A stretch of DNA of 55,688 bases from Roseomonas sp. (lineage in GTDB: Bacteria; Pseudomonadota; Alphaproteobacteria; Acetobacterales; Acetobacteraceae), in assembly GCA_020250005.1 (NCBI GenBank), contig JADCES010000035.1:1-55688 (forward strand). Reading direction: 5' to 3'. Every line of letters begins with the position of its first letter. Position 1 is the first letter of the stretch. The notes beneath the pieces were generated by a model. The model saw nothing but the letters and a program-made list of their open reading frames with translations. It was not told the DNA's origin and did no database searches. Positions 9,971 through 19,667 of the stretch are shown here, piece by piece. Made by a program: the position numbers and the translations under genes.

Positions 9971-11992
9971 GTGCTGATAACCCTTGCCCTCGCTTTGGTG
10001 GTGCTGGCGATGCTCTCGCTGGCAGCGCCCTTGCTGGCGCGGGGGGCGCTTGGCGTCAGGGTGGTTTATGCGGGTGCGGGTTTGGCGTGCCTGGTTTTCG
10101 CCTTGGGCGGAATGGCGGGGCTAGTGGCAGCGCCCTCGGCACTCGCCTTGCCCTTTGGTCCGCCCTGGGGGGTGATGCGGCTTGCGCTTGACCCGCTTTC
10201 CGCCTGGTTCCTAGTGATCCTTGGGCTTTGCGGTGTGGCTGCTTCCGCCTTCGCCTTCGGCCATGTGAAGGGGCCAGAAGCGCCGCGGCGGCTGGTGCCC
10301 TATCCGCTTTTCGTTGCGGGCATGGCGCTTACCTTGCTCGCCGCCGATGGCTTTACGCTGGTGCTTGGATTTGAACTCATGTCCTTCGCGTCATGGGTGC
10401 TGGTGGCGCATGAACATGAAAATGCGGAAAATCGCCGCGCCGCGCGATTGTATCTGGGCTTCGCGGCGCTTGGTGGTGCGGCGCTGATCCTGTGCTTTGG
10501 CTTGCTTGCGGCCGGCGCTTCGGCGGGGGCGGATTTTGCGGCCTTGCGCGCCGCGCCGCCGGATGGGGTGCGTGCTTTGGCGATATTGCTGCTGGCGGTG
10601 ATTGGCGCAGGGGCCAAGGCCGGGCTGGTGCCTTTGCATGTCTGGCTGCCCTTGGCGCATCCCGCCGCACCCAGCCATGTGAGTGCGCTGATGTCAGCCG
10701 CCATGACCAAGGTGGCGCTTTATGTGCTGGCGCGCGTGGTGTTTGATCTGGCCGGCCCGGCGCAGCCGCTATTCTGGGGCGCGGTTTTGATGGCGCTTGG
10801 TATCGCCTCCGCCATCATGGGCGCTTTGCGCGCCGCGATGGAGGAAGACACCAAAACCCTTCTCGCCTGTTCCACCATCGAAAATATCGGGCTGATCACT
10901 TTGGGGCTTGGCCTGGCGCTGGCGTTTCGCGCGGCGGATTTGGGTGCGCTGGCGGCCGTGGCGGCTGGCGCGGCGCTGCTGCATGCGCTGAACCACGCCA
11001 TGTTCAAGACGCTACTGTTTCTGGGCGCGGGTGAGGTGCTTTACGGCGCGGCATCGCGGCGTATGGATCGGCTGGGCGGCCTGATCCATGCCATGCCTTG
11101 GACTGCGGGCTTGGTGCTGCTGGGCGCTGCTGCTGCCGCGGCGCTGCCGCCGCTTTCCGGCTTTGCCTCAGAATGGTTGCTGTTGCAGGCGCTGATGGCT
11201 GCTTGGCGCGTGGGCGATTTGGCCTTTCAGATCGGCGCGGCAGCGGCCACGGCCTTGGCGGCGCTGGCTGTGGCTTTGGCGGCGGCGGCGATGCTGCGCT
11301 TTTACGGCATGGTGTTTCTGGGCCGGCCGCGCAGCCCGCGCGCCGCTGGTGCGACCGAGCTTTCCGGCGTGGCGCGCGCCGCGCTGATCCTGCCCGCCGC
11401 GCTGACAGTGATCTTCGGCCTGACGCCTGGATTCATGCTGGAACTTGCCGCGCCGGCGCTGCGCTTGCTGACTGGCGCGGGCGCAGGGCTTTCCGCGCTT
11501 GGTGGTGTGACGGTGACGGTTTCGGAAGGTGGCGCGGGTTATGCGCCGCTGATCGTTTTTGTGCTGTTGCTGCTATTGGGTGGCGGCGTTGTCTGGTTCG
11601 CGCGGCGGCAGGCGCCAGGCATTGCGCGCGGCCCCGCCTGGGATTGCGGCTTCATCGCGCCGCCGCATCATTTGCCCTTTGGCGATCCCGCCACGCAGGT
11701 CTCAGCCGCCGGCATGGCGCAGCCGTTGCGTCGCATGCTGGGCAAGACGCTGCTGGCAGCGCGTGAGGCAGTGGAAATGCCACCCCCCGGCAACACCGCG
11801 CCCGCGCGCTTGCAGGCCGGGTTCCATGATCCCGTGTTGGCGCTGATTTCCGGGCCCTTGCCGCGCGCGCGTGATCAGCTGGCGGCGCTTGCGGAGCGTT
11901 TGCGGGATTTTTCGCTTAGGCAATGTCTTGGGCTTGGCTTTGTGGTGCTGCTTGCGCTGATGGCGCTGCTGATTTGGCTGGAACGGACATGA
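9971..11992 (+). CDS. hyfB: Hydrogenase-4 subunit B-like / NuoL-MrpA family proton-conducting membrane protein
   Basis: FELMSFASWVLVAHEHENAENRRAARLYLGFAALGGA..KAGLVPLHVWLPLAHPAAPSHVSALMSAAMTKVALYVLARV..LLACSTIENIGLI..LHALNHAMFKTLLFLGAGEVLYGAASRRMDRLGGL: HyfB-type proton-pumping subunit motifs. Confidence 0.88.
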   Translation: MLITLALALVVLAMLSLAAPLLARGALGVRVVYAGAGLACLVFALGGMAGLVAAPSALALPFGPPWGVMRLALDPLSAWFLVILGLCGVAASAFAFGHVKGPEAPRRLVPYPLFVAGMALTLLAADGFTLVLGFELMSFASWVLVAHEHENAENRRAARLYLGFAALGGAALILCFGLLAAGASAGADFAALRAAPPDGVRALAILLLAVIGAGAKAGLVPLHVWLPLAHPAAPSHVSALMSAAMTKVALYVLARVVFDLAGPAQPLFWGAVLMALGIASAIMGALRAAMEEDTKTLLACSTIENIGLITLGLGLALAFRAADLGALAAVAAGAALLHALNHAMFKTLLFLGAGEVLYGAASRRMDRLGGLIHAMPWTAGLVLLGAAAAAALPPLSGFASEWLLLQALMAAWRVGDLAFQIGAAAATALAALAVALAAAAMLRFYGMVFLGRPRSPRAAGATELSGVARAALILPAALTVIFGLTPGFMLELAAPALRLLTGAGAGLSALGGVTVTVSEGGAGYAPLIVFVLLLLLGGGVVWFARRQAPGIARGPAWDCGFIAPPHHLPFGDPATQVSAAGMAQPLRRMLGKTLLAAREAVEMPPPGNTAPARLQAGFHDPVLALISGPLPRARDQLAALAERLRDFSLRQCLGLGFVVLLALMALLIWLERT

Positions 11993-11993
11993 G

Positions 11994-12340
11994 CCACAAG
12001 CGCAGTAGTTTTGCCGATGGCGACACGCGCTTCATGCCGACACCTTGGATCAAGTTTTGTCGAATATGAAGGAAGGTGGCGGTCCAGACATCCCGATCAA
12101 TCGGGAGATACATCTGCATGGAAGCTCCGCGTCATGCTCTCACAGCCAGGGCCGACGGAATGGTGGATCAGTGGGGCAAACTCAATGCGCTCAACCAAGG
12201 CCGATCCGAGGGGATCGCGTTTCAGGCCTGCAATGGCAGGGCGTGGAGCAGTTGCTGAGGGGGGATGGATTCGCGATCCGGTGGCGAATAGAGCGTATCG
12301 CCGCATGGATTTTTTTGGGCCTGGTGCTGTAAACACGCGT
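11994..12340 (-). pseudogene. Decayed IS5-like DDE transposase N-terminal fragment
   Basis: Minus strand reads ..LYSPPDRESIPPQQLLHALPLQA* then, in a shifted frame, KRDPLGSALVERIEFAPLIHHSVG, then DVWTATFLHIRQNLIQG. This matches the IS5-family pattern (LYS.tGRpSIPPEQLLRALLLQalysIRSERaLvEqieFnLLfRWFVGL..DdpVWdatvFskNRdRLl), with internal stops and frameshifts. Confidence 0.7.
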
Positions 12341-12483
12341 GTGTGTGACCAGACATGAGGCTCTAACCCTTTAGGCTGAGCCTTCTATCGCAACGGGGGC
12401 ATTTGATAAGCGAGGCTTGGGAAGAAACCGATAGGTTTTTGCACAGGTCGCGGACCCCGGCTTCCGGTGCGGTTGGGTGCCAC

Positions 12484-12750
12484 GCTTCAGGCGGGACGCT
12501 CAACCGTCCAGAGCGTGTCGAAGACTTCAAGCTTTGATACCCAGCGCCGGGCTACTGCACTGTTTTCCGAGCTGACATCTGGCCATTCGGCGCGGTGATG
12601 ACGGCCAGCAGTCGCGCCATTCGGTCTGAGCTGGCTCGTCCAGAAGGCGACGTTCTGATTTGGAACAAAGACCCACAATCCCCGCTTCTCAGGAATGGGG
12701 CGCGCTTCCTGGAAAGCTGAGATCAGTCGTTCCGGCTTGCACGGGAAGAG
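12484..12750 (-). pseudogene. Possible coding remnant (..KPERLISAFQEARPIPEKRGLWVFVPNQNVAFWTSQLRPNGATAGRHHRAEWPDVSSENSAVARRWVSKLEVFDTLWTVERPA*)
   Basis: Continuous protein-like translation extends upstream of the ORF-track ATG; no complete gene and no family recognised. Confidence 0.3.
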
Positions 12751-12834
12751 GTGTGCGGAGGGTCTCCTTGAAAGTCCAGTGAAAATCGAAGGTTCATTGA
12801 GCGGTCGCCAACCTATTCTACAATTTCAGATAAT

Positions 12835-12864
12835 TTGACAACAAAAACGCATTATATCTAGACT
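12835..12864 (+). promoter_or_regulatory. Possible sigma70-like promoter upstream of FkbM-like gene
   Basis: Perfect TTGACA at 12835-12840 followed by AT-rich acaaaaacgcattatatctagact; TAGACT about 18 bp downstream or TATCTA about 14 bp. By-eye only. Confidence 0.3.
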
Positions 12865-13052
12865 TAAGGGGAATGGCAAGTGGTGCCGATGACATAGGCA
12901 TGGGGGCGGGGGCGATGATCAGGTGGCAAGACACCTTTCTGGAATGAACGAAATAAGGTCTCTGCCGTACGCGGTGATTGAGTTGGAGATCGACGAATGC
13001 CCTGGAACTAGCACCAAGAAGTTTTGAAAAAAGACTATGCGCAGGAGCTGGC

Positions 13053-13850
13053 ATGAAAGACTATCAATCCACGTTGAGAGCGATCTCAAACTATATAGGT
13101 TCTCAGCATCCTGAAATGATGCGGATTTTTCTGGCGAAATACAAAGATCACATTTCAACCAGAATAGCCAATCATTATCGAAACACAGTTGCCTATGGCC
13201 CGTTTAAGGGGCTGCGTTTTGTTGAGGAATCACATTGGAGCGCGTCAGATAGAGGGGGCATGATACTCGGGCTTTACGAACAAGAAATATTGAGTGAATT
13301 CGGTAAAATTCCAGAAAGATACAAGACATTCATCGATCTTGGAGCTGCGGATGGTTACTATGGAGTTGGTGTTTTGGTCGGCCAGTTGTTTGAGAAATCA
13401 TATTGTTTTGAAATTACCGAGGCTGGTAGATCGGTAATTCTCAAGAACGCTGAACAAAATTCGGTTTCATCTCGAGTGATCATTAGGGGGGAAGCCACAA
13501 AAGACATTGCCGCAGAAATTCCAGGGGATGAAATTGATTCATCGGTATTGTTTGTCGATATTGAAGGCGGCGAATTCAATCTCTTTGATCCAAAACTTTT
13601 CCACGATTTCAGAAAAGCATTAATATTCATTGAAGTTCATGATTTCTTCCACCCCGATGGCAAGGAAAAATTGCAAAAATTGATTTCCGACTCGGCGTCG
13701 ACCCACTCCGTTAGGCAAATACGCATGGGTTCCAGGGATTTATCGGTGTTCCCAGAACTTTACGCCTGGAATGATTTTGATCGCTGGTTGCTTTGCTCGG
13801 AAGGCCGGGCTCAACTCATGACGTGGCTGCGATTCGATCCAATACTGTAA
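13053..13850 (+). CDS. FkbM-like SAM-dependent methyltransferase
   Basis: ATG at 13053 within ORF 12978..13850. FIDLGAADGYYGVGVLVGQ (SAM motif I), FEITEAGRSVILKNAEQN, VLFVDIEGGEFNLFD, ALIFIEVHDFF. Markedly AT-rich for this window. Confidence 0.65.
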   Translation: MKDYQSTLRAISNYIGSQHPEMMRIFLAKYKDHISTRIANHYRNTVAYGPFKGLRFVEESHWSASDRGGMILGLYEQEILSEFGKIPERYKTFIDLGAADGYYGVGVLVGQLFEKSYCFEITEAGRSVILKNAEQNSVSSRVIIRGEATKDIAAEIPGDEIDSSVLFVDIEGGEFNLFDPKLFHDFRKALIFIEVHDFFHPDGKEKLQKLISDSASTHSVRQIRMGSRDLSVFPELYAWNDFDRWLLCSEGRAQLMTWLRFDPIL

Positions 13851-14135
13851 CAATTCCACTATCCCTTTCATGGTGAACGGCATGTCGCTTTTTGAGAATC
13901 CCTCACGTCCAGCATCTGTCGCGCTAACATCGTGCCCTTGCAGTCATGAGAGTCAGTCGCTGGTTCGAATTGCGTGCCGTTCTGCTGCATTAGGCGCTCA
14001 ATGGCGCGTGTACCGTTACATGGTTCCGGCATTGTCTGGGGCTGGGGTCGTTGGCGTCACTTCAGTTACCCTTCTCCCGTCCGTGTGGTACGCTCCGTTT
14101 CCTTCTTGAAAAACCGGAATTTCTAGGGGCTTTTC

Positions 14136-15065
14136 ATGCCGAAAATCGTAATCTGTACGGGCAGCGATACAAACCTGTTCTTTCTTGCCAAAGGCTTGAT
14201 TCTCTCCCTCCGTCGTGTCCTACCCCTTCACCAAGCTGAAATCGTTTTTTTCGATCTTGGTTGTACGCCGCATGAATTGACCTGGCTTGAAGCAAGAACC
14301 CATAAGGTAATTAGGCCGAAGGATGATTTTGGCATTGCCGGCATGGAAAGCTTTCAGCCCTACAGGCTGGGCCAAGCTTGCCGGCCCCTTCTGCCAAGTT
14401 ATCTTCCGGGGTATTCAAGCTATGTCTGGATTGACGCGGATGCCTGGGTGCAGGACCCCGCGATAATGAGGCAATTCTGCGATGGGGCAGCGAAGAACCT
14501 GACCGCCATCGTCCCGGAATGCGACGTGGCCTACCCCTTCATGCGTGAGCCGGCCTCGGCGTTGCAGTTCCACCGCTATAAATTCCACCAATGGACTGCT
14601 TCCTATGGTGAGGAGGAAGCCAGGAAGTATGCGCTTTTGCCCATATTCAATAATGGCGTCTTTGCGATCGGCGCCCAATCAGCAACCTGGGCCTTATGGG
14701 AACAGAATTTGGCGCTGTCGCTCCGAAGGGGGCTCAGTCCCCTTTTCGATCAGTTATCCTTGCAAAAGACGCTACTGGAAGCCGGCGGGGTCTACGCCCT
14801 CCCCTCACGCGCGAATTGGATGTGTCACTACGCCCTGCCGCAGAGACGCGGCGAAGATGGTGTCTGGATAGAACCAAGATTATCGGGCCAACCCATCGGC
14901 ATCATTCACCTTGTCGCGACAGTGCGGCGCGAGGTCTATCTCCGCCATGGGTTGCTTTACGAGGGGGGCGATTACCTCTCCCCCGAAGAAGTACCGGAAA
15001 ACCTTCGCGAAGCCTTCCTGGCTGGGCGGCGCCGCCCGGTTATTGGGGAAGGGCCCGGGACCTAA
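14136..15065 (+). CDS. Glycosyltransferase-like protein (GT-A/GT8-type DxD)
   Basis: MPKIVICTGSDTNLFFLAKGLILSLRRVLPLHQAEIVFFDLG..SYVWIDADAWVQDPAIMRQFCDGA..IFNNGVFAIGAQSATWALW..DQLSLQKTLLEAGGVYALPSRANWMCH: IDADAW and FNNGVFA patterns of nucleotide-sugar transferases. Confidence 0.6.
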   Translation: MPKIVICTGSDTNLFFLAKGLILSLRRVLPLHQAEIVFFDLGCTPHELTWLEARTHKVIRPKDDFGIAGMESFQPYRLGQACRPLLPSYLPGYSSYVWIDADAWVQDPAIMRQFCDGAAKNLTAIVPECDVAYPFMREPASALQFHRYKFHQWTASYGEEEARKYALLPIFNNGVFAIGAQSATWALWEQNLALSLRRGLSPLFDQLSLQKTLLEAGGVYALPSRANWMCHYALPQRRGEDGVWIEPRLSGQPIGIIHLVATVRREVYLRHGLLYEGGDYLSPEEVPENLREAFLAGRRRPVIGEGPGT

Positions 15066-15871
15066 ACCTTCGCAAACGCCACATCCCGCGTTGCGGCCAG
15101 CGCTTCATAAGCCGCGCGCACCTGTGCAGCGCCATGCACGCGTTCCAGCCGCCGCAGTGTGAAATGCCCGCGCGCCACGCTGCGGAAATGTTCCAGAAAC
15201 GCAAGGTTGATCGCCGCACCTGCCGCAGCGCCAATCAGCGGTGCCGCCTGGGCCGAAATTTTCAGCCCCACCGGCCCCACAAAGCGCGCCGCAATAGCCG
15301 CGATGAAACCCGGCAATATGCTGGCACCAATGCTGCCCTTCAGCGCCTCGGCCAAAGCAATCCGCAGCGCGAAATAGCCGGATTCGGCGGCATCATCACC
15401 ACGCCCGCGGCCGCCAAGCGCAAAGATCTTCAGGCATTCGGCGGCGATATCGGGTCGGGCCAAATCCTCACCCTCCTCGGCCGCGATGGCCGCAATCTGG
15501 CGTAGCAGAATGGTGGTGGAAACCGGCAATTCTGCCAGCGTGCCGGCCAGGCCAAAGGCGCCTCCCGCAGCACCTGTTGCCGCTGCCAGCCCGCGATGCA
15601 ACCAGGCAGAGGGAACCCCCGAAACGCTCATCGCCGGAGAAGACCGCAGCGCCGCCGCCATGGCGGTGGTGAGCGCGGCGCGCACCGCGCCTCGCAGCCC
15701 GCCCTGCAGGGAGCTTGGCAGGCTTGCTGTCAGCGCCTCGATCGGGGTGCCAACCGTCGCCGAAAGCCGCGCAGCGAAGGAAGGGTTTTCCAAAGCGTCA
15801 AATGCCGCACGCAATTCAGCCTCGGCCCGGGGGCCAAGCGGCGGCGGCGTGGGGCTTAACGTAAGGCTCAT
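15062..15871 (-). CDS. EcsC family protein
   Basis: Start 15871 inside ORF 15062..15928. GLAGTLAELPVSTTILLRQIAAIAAEEGEDLARPDIAAECLKIFALGGRG.. ARFVGPVGLKISAQAAPLIGAAAGAAINLAFLEHFRSVARGHFTLRRLERVHG: EcsC signatures. Confidence 0.85.
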   Translation of the reverse strand: MSLTLSPTPPPLGPRAEAELRAAFDALENPSFAARLSATVGTPIEALTASLPSSLQGGLRGAVRAALTTAMAAALRSSPAMSVSGVPSAWLHRGLAAATGAAGGAFGLAGTLAELPVSTTILLRQIAAIAAEEGEDLARPDIAAECLKIFALGGRGRGDDAAESGYFALRIALAEALKGSIGASILPGFIAAIAARFVGPVGLKISAQAAPLIGAAAGAAINLAFLEHFRSVARGHFTLRRLERVHGAAQVRAAYEALAATRDVAFAKV

Positions 15872-15875
15872 GGCT

Positions 15876-15930
15876 GGAGCATTTTCAAGCCAAGTGTGCG
15901 CAGTTGGCGGCTCGGAAAATGCGACCAAAA
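15876..15930 (+). repeat. Dispersed palindromic repeat, copy A1
   Basis: ggagcattttcaagccaagtgtgcgcagttggcggctcggaaaatgcgaccaaaa; imperfect hairpin GCATTTTC..GAAAATGC with inner CCAA..TTGG. Confidence 0.85.
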
Positions 15931-15938
15931 TTTACGCG

Positions 15939-15990
15939 GCATTTTCAAGCCAAGTGTGCGCAGTTGGCGGCTCGGAAAATGCGACCAAAC
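15939..15990 (+). repeat. Dispersed palindromic repeat, copy A2 (tandem to A1)
   Basis: 51 bp gcattttcaagccaagtgtgcgcagttggcggctcggaaaatgcgaccaaa identical to A1, 60-bp period. Confidence 0.9.
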
Positions 15991-16035
15991 ATAGGTTAGG
16001 CCCTGTCTGGTGAGCGGATGCGAAGCAGCCATGGC

Positions 16036-17361
16036 CTATAAGATATAGCGCGAGAGATCGGCACTGGCCGCGAGTGGCGCGACACGGTCGCGCACCATGG
16101 CGGCATCCACCGCAATCGCTTCCCCTGCGCGATCGGTCGCGGTGAAGGAGATTTCTTCCAGCAGCCGTTCCAGCACCGTCGCCAGCCGCCGCGCGCCGAT
16201 ATTCTCCACACTCGCGTTGATCTCTGACGCCAGATCGGCAATCGCTTCAACCGCATCCGGTGTGAAATCCAGCGTCACAGCTTCCGTACCAAGCAGCGCG
16301 GTGTATTGTTTCAGCAAGGAATGTTCCGGTTCGGTCAAAATCCGGCGGAAATCATCGCGCGACAGGGCCTTCAATTCCACGCGGATCGGCAAGCGGCCCT
16401 GCAATTCCGGCAAAAGATCCGAAGGCTTGGCCAAATGGAACGCGCCGGAGGCGATGAACAATACATGATCCGTCTTCACCGGTCCGTGCTTGGTGGTGAC
16501 GGTGGTGCCTTCAATCAGCGGCAGCAAATCGCGCTGCACCCCCTCGCGGGAGACATCGCCGCCGCGCATCCCGCTTTCGCTGGTGCGCGCGCAAATCTTG
16601 TCAATTTCATCCAGGAACACGATGCCATTGGCTTCAACATTGGCAAGCGCGTCACGCACCACCGCGTCCTGATCCAATAGCTTGTCGGCTTCATCCTTCA
16701 GCAGCGCGGTGCGGGCTTCGGCCACCGTCATCTTGCGGGATTTGCTGCGCCCGCCGAACATCTTGCCAAACATATCCTGCAAATTCTGCATTTGTGGCGG
16801 CTGACCGCCTGGCAGATCCATCATGCCAATCGGCATGGTCGGGCCGGAATCGGCCAATTGCACTTCAATCTCGCGGTTTTCCAATTGGCCTTCGCGCAGC
16901 ATGCGACGGAATTTTAGCCGCGTTTCGCCGGAGGCACCTTCGCCGACCAGCGCTGTCAGCAGGGTTTCCTCAGCCGCCAATTCTGCCTTGGCTTGCACGC
17001 CCTTGCGCGCAGCGTCGCGGCCCATGGTGATCGCAACTTCCACCAAGTCCCGCACAATGCTTTCCACATCACGCCCGACATAGCCAACTTCGGTGAATTT
17101 CGTCGCTTCCACCTTCAGAAACGGCGCATGCGCCAAACGCGCCAAACGCCGCGCGATTTCCGTCTTGCCGCAGCCGGTCGGCCCGATCATCAGGATGTTT
17201 TTCGGCACCACTTCTTCGCGCAGCCCCGGGGCCAATTGCTGGCGCCGCCAACGGTTGCGTAGCGCGATCGCCACCGCGCGCTTGGCTTCCAGCTGGCCGA
17301 CAATATGCCGATCAAGCTCTGAGACGATCTCGCGCGGGGAAAGGTTCACGGTTTCAGTCAT
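16036..17361 (-). CDS. hslU: ATP-dependent protease ATPase subunit HslU
   Basis: Start 17361: [94 protein letters not shown]. Confidence 0.97.
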   Translation of the reverse strand: MTETVNLSPREIVSELDRHIVGQLEAKRAVAIALRNRWRRQQLAPGLREEVVPKNILMIGPTGCGKTEIARRLARLAHAPFLKVEATKFTEVGYVGRDVESIVRDLVEVAITMGRDAARKGVQAKAELAAEETLLTALVGEGASGETRLKFRRMLREGQLENREIEVQLADSGPTMPIGMMDLPGGQPPQMQNLQDMFGKMFGGRSKSRKMTVAEARTALLKDEADKLLDQDAVVRDALANVEANGIVFLDEIDKICARTSESGMRGGDVSREGVQRDLLPLIEGTTVTTKHGPVKTDHVLFIASGAFHLAKPSDLLPELQGRLPIRVELKALSRDDFRRILTEPEHSLLKQYTALLGTEAVTLDFTPDAVEAIADLASEINASVENIGARRLATVLERLLEEISFTATDRAGEAIAVDAAMVRDRVAPLAASADLSRYIL

Positions 17362-17936
17362 GCCGCGTCTCCCGCGCTGGCGGCGAGCGTTTCCAGGATG
17401 ATATTGCCATTGGTATAGACGCAGATATCGGCGGCAATTTTCATCGCACGCCGGCAAATCTCCTCAGCCTCCACCCCTTCCACGGGCAGCAGCGCGCGCG
17501 CGGCGGAAAGCGCGTAATTGCCGCCCGAGCCAATGCCGATGATCGCGTCTTCAGGTTCCAGCACATCGCCCTGTCCGGTCACGAGCAAGGATCGTTTGTG
17601 ATCCGCCACCGCGAGCAAGGCTTCCAGGCGCCTCAGGTAGCGATCCGTCCGCCAATCCTTTGCCAAATCAACGCAGGCGCGTTCCAATTGATCCGGGAAG
17701 CGTTCCAGCTTGGCTTCCAGCCGTTCCAGCAGGGTGAAGGCATCAGCCGTGGCGCCGGCGAAGCCCGCCAGCACCTTGCCGCCGGCGATGCGGCGGATTT
17801 TGCGCGCATTGCCCTTCACCACGGTCTGCCCGAGCGATACCTGCCCATCCCCGGCCATGGCGACTTGCCCGCCCTTGCGGACGCAAAGAATGGTGGTGCC
17901 GTGCCAGCCCAGGGGGTCGTGTTGTGTCTGTGTCAT
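17358..17936 (-). CDS. hslV: ATP-dependent protease proteolytic subunit HslV
   Basis: Start 17936: [74 protein letters not shown]; overlaps hslU by 4 bp. Confidence 0.97.
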   Translation of the reverse strand: MTQTQHDPLGWHGTTILCVRKGGQVAMAGDGQVSLGQTVVKGNARKIRRIAGGKVLAGFAGATADAFTLLERLEAKLERFPDQLERACVDLAKDWRTDRYLRRLEALLAVADHKRSLLVTGQGDVLEPEDAIIGIGSGGNYALSAARALLPVEGVEAEEICRRAMKIAADICVYTNGNIILETLAASAGDAA

Positions 17937-18026
17937 GGGCCAAGAAATGGCGCGGCTGGGGCGCCGAGACAACCACACCCCCGCTTTCGGTTGCATCCCC
18001 CCCACCGCGAGGCGTAGTTAGGCGCC

Positions 18027-18641
18027 ATGAAGACCTCCCCGCCCTGGAACCGCCGCGCGGAAATCAGCCGCGAGACCTCGGAAACCGCGATCACCGTCGC
18101 CCTTGGCCTGGATGGCGAAGGGCGCGCGGATATCGCCACCGGCATTGGCTTTCTGGACCATATGCTGACAGCACTGGCGCGCCACGGGCTGTTCGACCTG
18201 AAGGTGCAGGCCAAGGGTGATCTGCACATTGATTTTCACCACACCACGGAAGATGTCGGCATTGTCATCGGCCAATGCCTGCGCCAGGCCCTGGGCGACA
18301 AGCGCGGCATTCGCCGCTACGGCGCGGCCGTGATCCCGATGGATGAGGCCTTGGCCGAAGCGGCCGTGGATATCTCTGGCCGGCCCTTCCTTGCCTGGTC
18401 CGTCAGCTTCGCCCAGCCCAAGATCGGGGAGATGGATACAGAGCTGTTCGAGGAATTCTTCCGCGCCCTGGCCTTCAATGCCGGCATTACCCTGCATGTC
18501 ACGCAAAAGGCCGGCACCAATGCCCATCACGTGGCGGAAGCCTGCTTCAAGGCCCTCGCTCGTGCCTTGCGGGAAGCGGTGGAACCGGACCCGCGCGCGA
18601 TTGGCGCCATTCCCTCCACCAAGGGCGTGCTGGAAGCCTGA
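18027..18641 (+). CDS. hisB: Imidazoleglycerol-phosphate dehydratase
   Basis: [87 protein letters not shown]. Confidence 0.97.
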   Translation: MKTSPPWNRRAEISRETSETAITVALGLDGEGRADIATGIGFLDHMLTALARHGLFDLKVQAKGDLHIDFHHTTEDVGIVIGQCLRQALGDKRGIRRYGAAVIPMDEALAEAAVDISGRPFLAWSVSFAQPKIGEMDTELFEEFFRALAFNAGITLHVTQKAGTNAHHVAEACFKALARALREAVEPDPRAIGAIPSTKGVLEA

Positions 18642-18642
18642 G

Positions 18643-19017
18643 ATGCGGGTCTGGACCGTGCATCAGCGCCCCGCCATGACGGGCAAGCCCGCGCGGACCG
18701 TCATGGTACGGGAAGGCTTTTCCTGGTGGGCCGCGATATTTCCGTTGTTCTGGTTTCTGGCCAAGCGGCTTTGGATCGTGGCGGCGCTCTATTTCGCGCT
18801 CGCGACGCTACTGGGCTTCGTGCTGCCTTCCAGCATTTCCCCCTGGGCGATGATAGCGCTCCAGCTCCTGACCGGGTTTGAGGCGCGCAACCTTCAGCGT
18901 TGGACGCTGGAGCGGCGCGGTTTTCGCCTGATGGGCGTGGTGCAGGGCCGCGATGAGGAAGGGGCGGTGCTGAATCTGGCGGATCGTCGCGCCGACTTGG
19001 CGCGTGGGCTGACATGA
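18643..19017 (+). CDS. DUF2628-like small membrane protein
   Basis: MRVWTVHQRPAMTGKPARTVMVREGFSWWAAIFPLFWFLAKRLWIVAALYFA..LLTGFEARNLQRWTLERRGF..GVVQG; between hisB and hisH. Confidence 0.75.
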   Translation: MRVWTVHQRPAMTGKPARTVMVREGFSWWAAIFPLFWFLAKRLWIVAALYFALATLLGFVLPSSISPWAMIALQLLTGFEARNLQRWTLERRGFRLMGVVQGRDEEGAVLNLADRRADLARGLT

Positions 19018-19667
19018 AGCTGGTGATCATAGACCCGGGTTCGGGCAACCTTGCTTCCGTAAAACGCGCCTTCCAAAAAGTGGCGGCGGAGGCGGGCTTG
19101 GCCGCCGATATCCGCGTCACTCGCGATGCCGCAGAAATCCTGGCCGCTGACCGGGTGGTGTTGCCGGGCCAGGGGGCTTTCGCCGCCTGCCGACGCGGGC
19201 TGGATGCTTTGCCGGGCGCGGTGGCGGCCATGGAACAGCGCGTGCGCAGGGATGGCGTGCCCTTTCTTGGCATATGCGTGGGCATGCAGTTGATTGCCTC
19301 TCGCGGCCTGGAACATGGCAGCACGCCGGGGCTTGATTGGCTGCCCGGTGAAGTCGCGCCGATGGACCCGAAAGGCGCCGATGGCCGGCCTTTACCCTTG
19401 CCGCAAATGGGCTGGAATGGGCTTGCCTTCCGCCCAGGCTGCCACCCCTTGCTGGCCGGGATTGTGCCCGGGGATCAGGTCTATTTCGTGCATTCCTACG
19501 CTTTCACGGCGGCCGAGGCAGGGGATGTGATTGCCACCACCGATTACGGGGGGGCGGTGACGGCCGCCATTGCCCGCCATAATCTTGCCGGGCTTCAGTT
19601 CCATGTGGAAAAAAGCGGTCCGGTGGGCTTGCGTATCCTCGCCAATTTCCTTCAATGGGTGCCATGA
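19014..19667 (+). CDS. hisH: Imidazole glycerol phosphate synthase subunit HisH
   Basis: [91 protein letters not shown]. Confidence 0.96.
   Translation: MKLVIIDPGSGNLASVKRAFQKVAAEAGLAADIRVTRDAAEILAADRVVLPGQGAFAACRRGLDALPGAVAAMEQRVRRDGVPFLGICVGMQLIASRGLEHGSTPGLDWLPGEVAPMDPKGADGRPLPLPQMGWNGLAFRPGCHPLLAGIVPGDQVYFVHSYAFTAAEAGDVIATTDYGGAVTAAIARHNLAGLQFHVEKSGPVGLRILANFLQWVP

Noticed and set aside
9971-11992. Functional hydrogenase-4 complex
   Set aside because: Only the HyfB-like subunit is present; no large/small hydrogenase subunits or maturation genes in the window.
15876-15990. CRISPR-like array from the two identical 51-bp units
   Set aside because: Only two units with ~9-bp separation, no spacers, no cas genes; fits a duplicated palindromic element.
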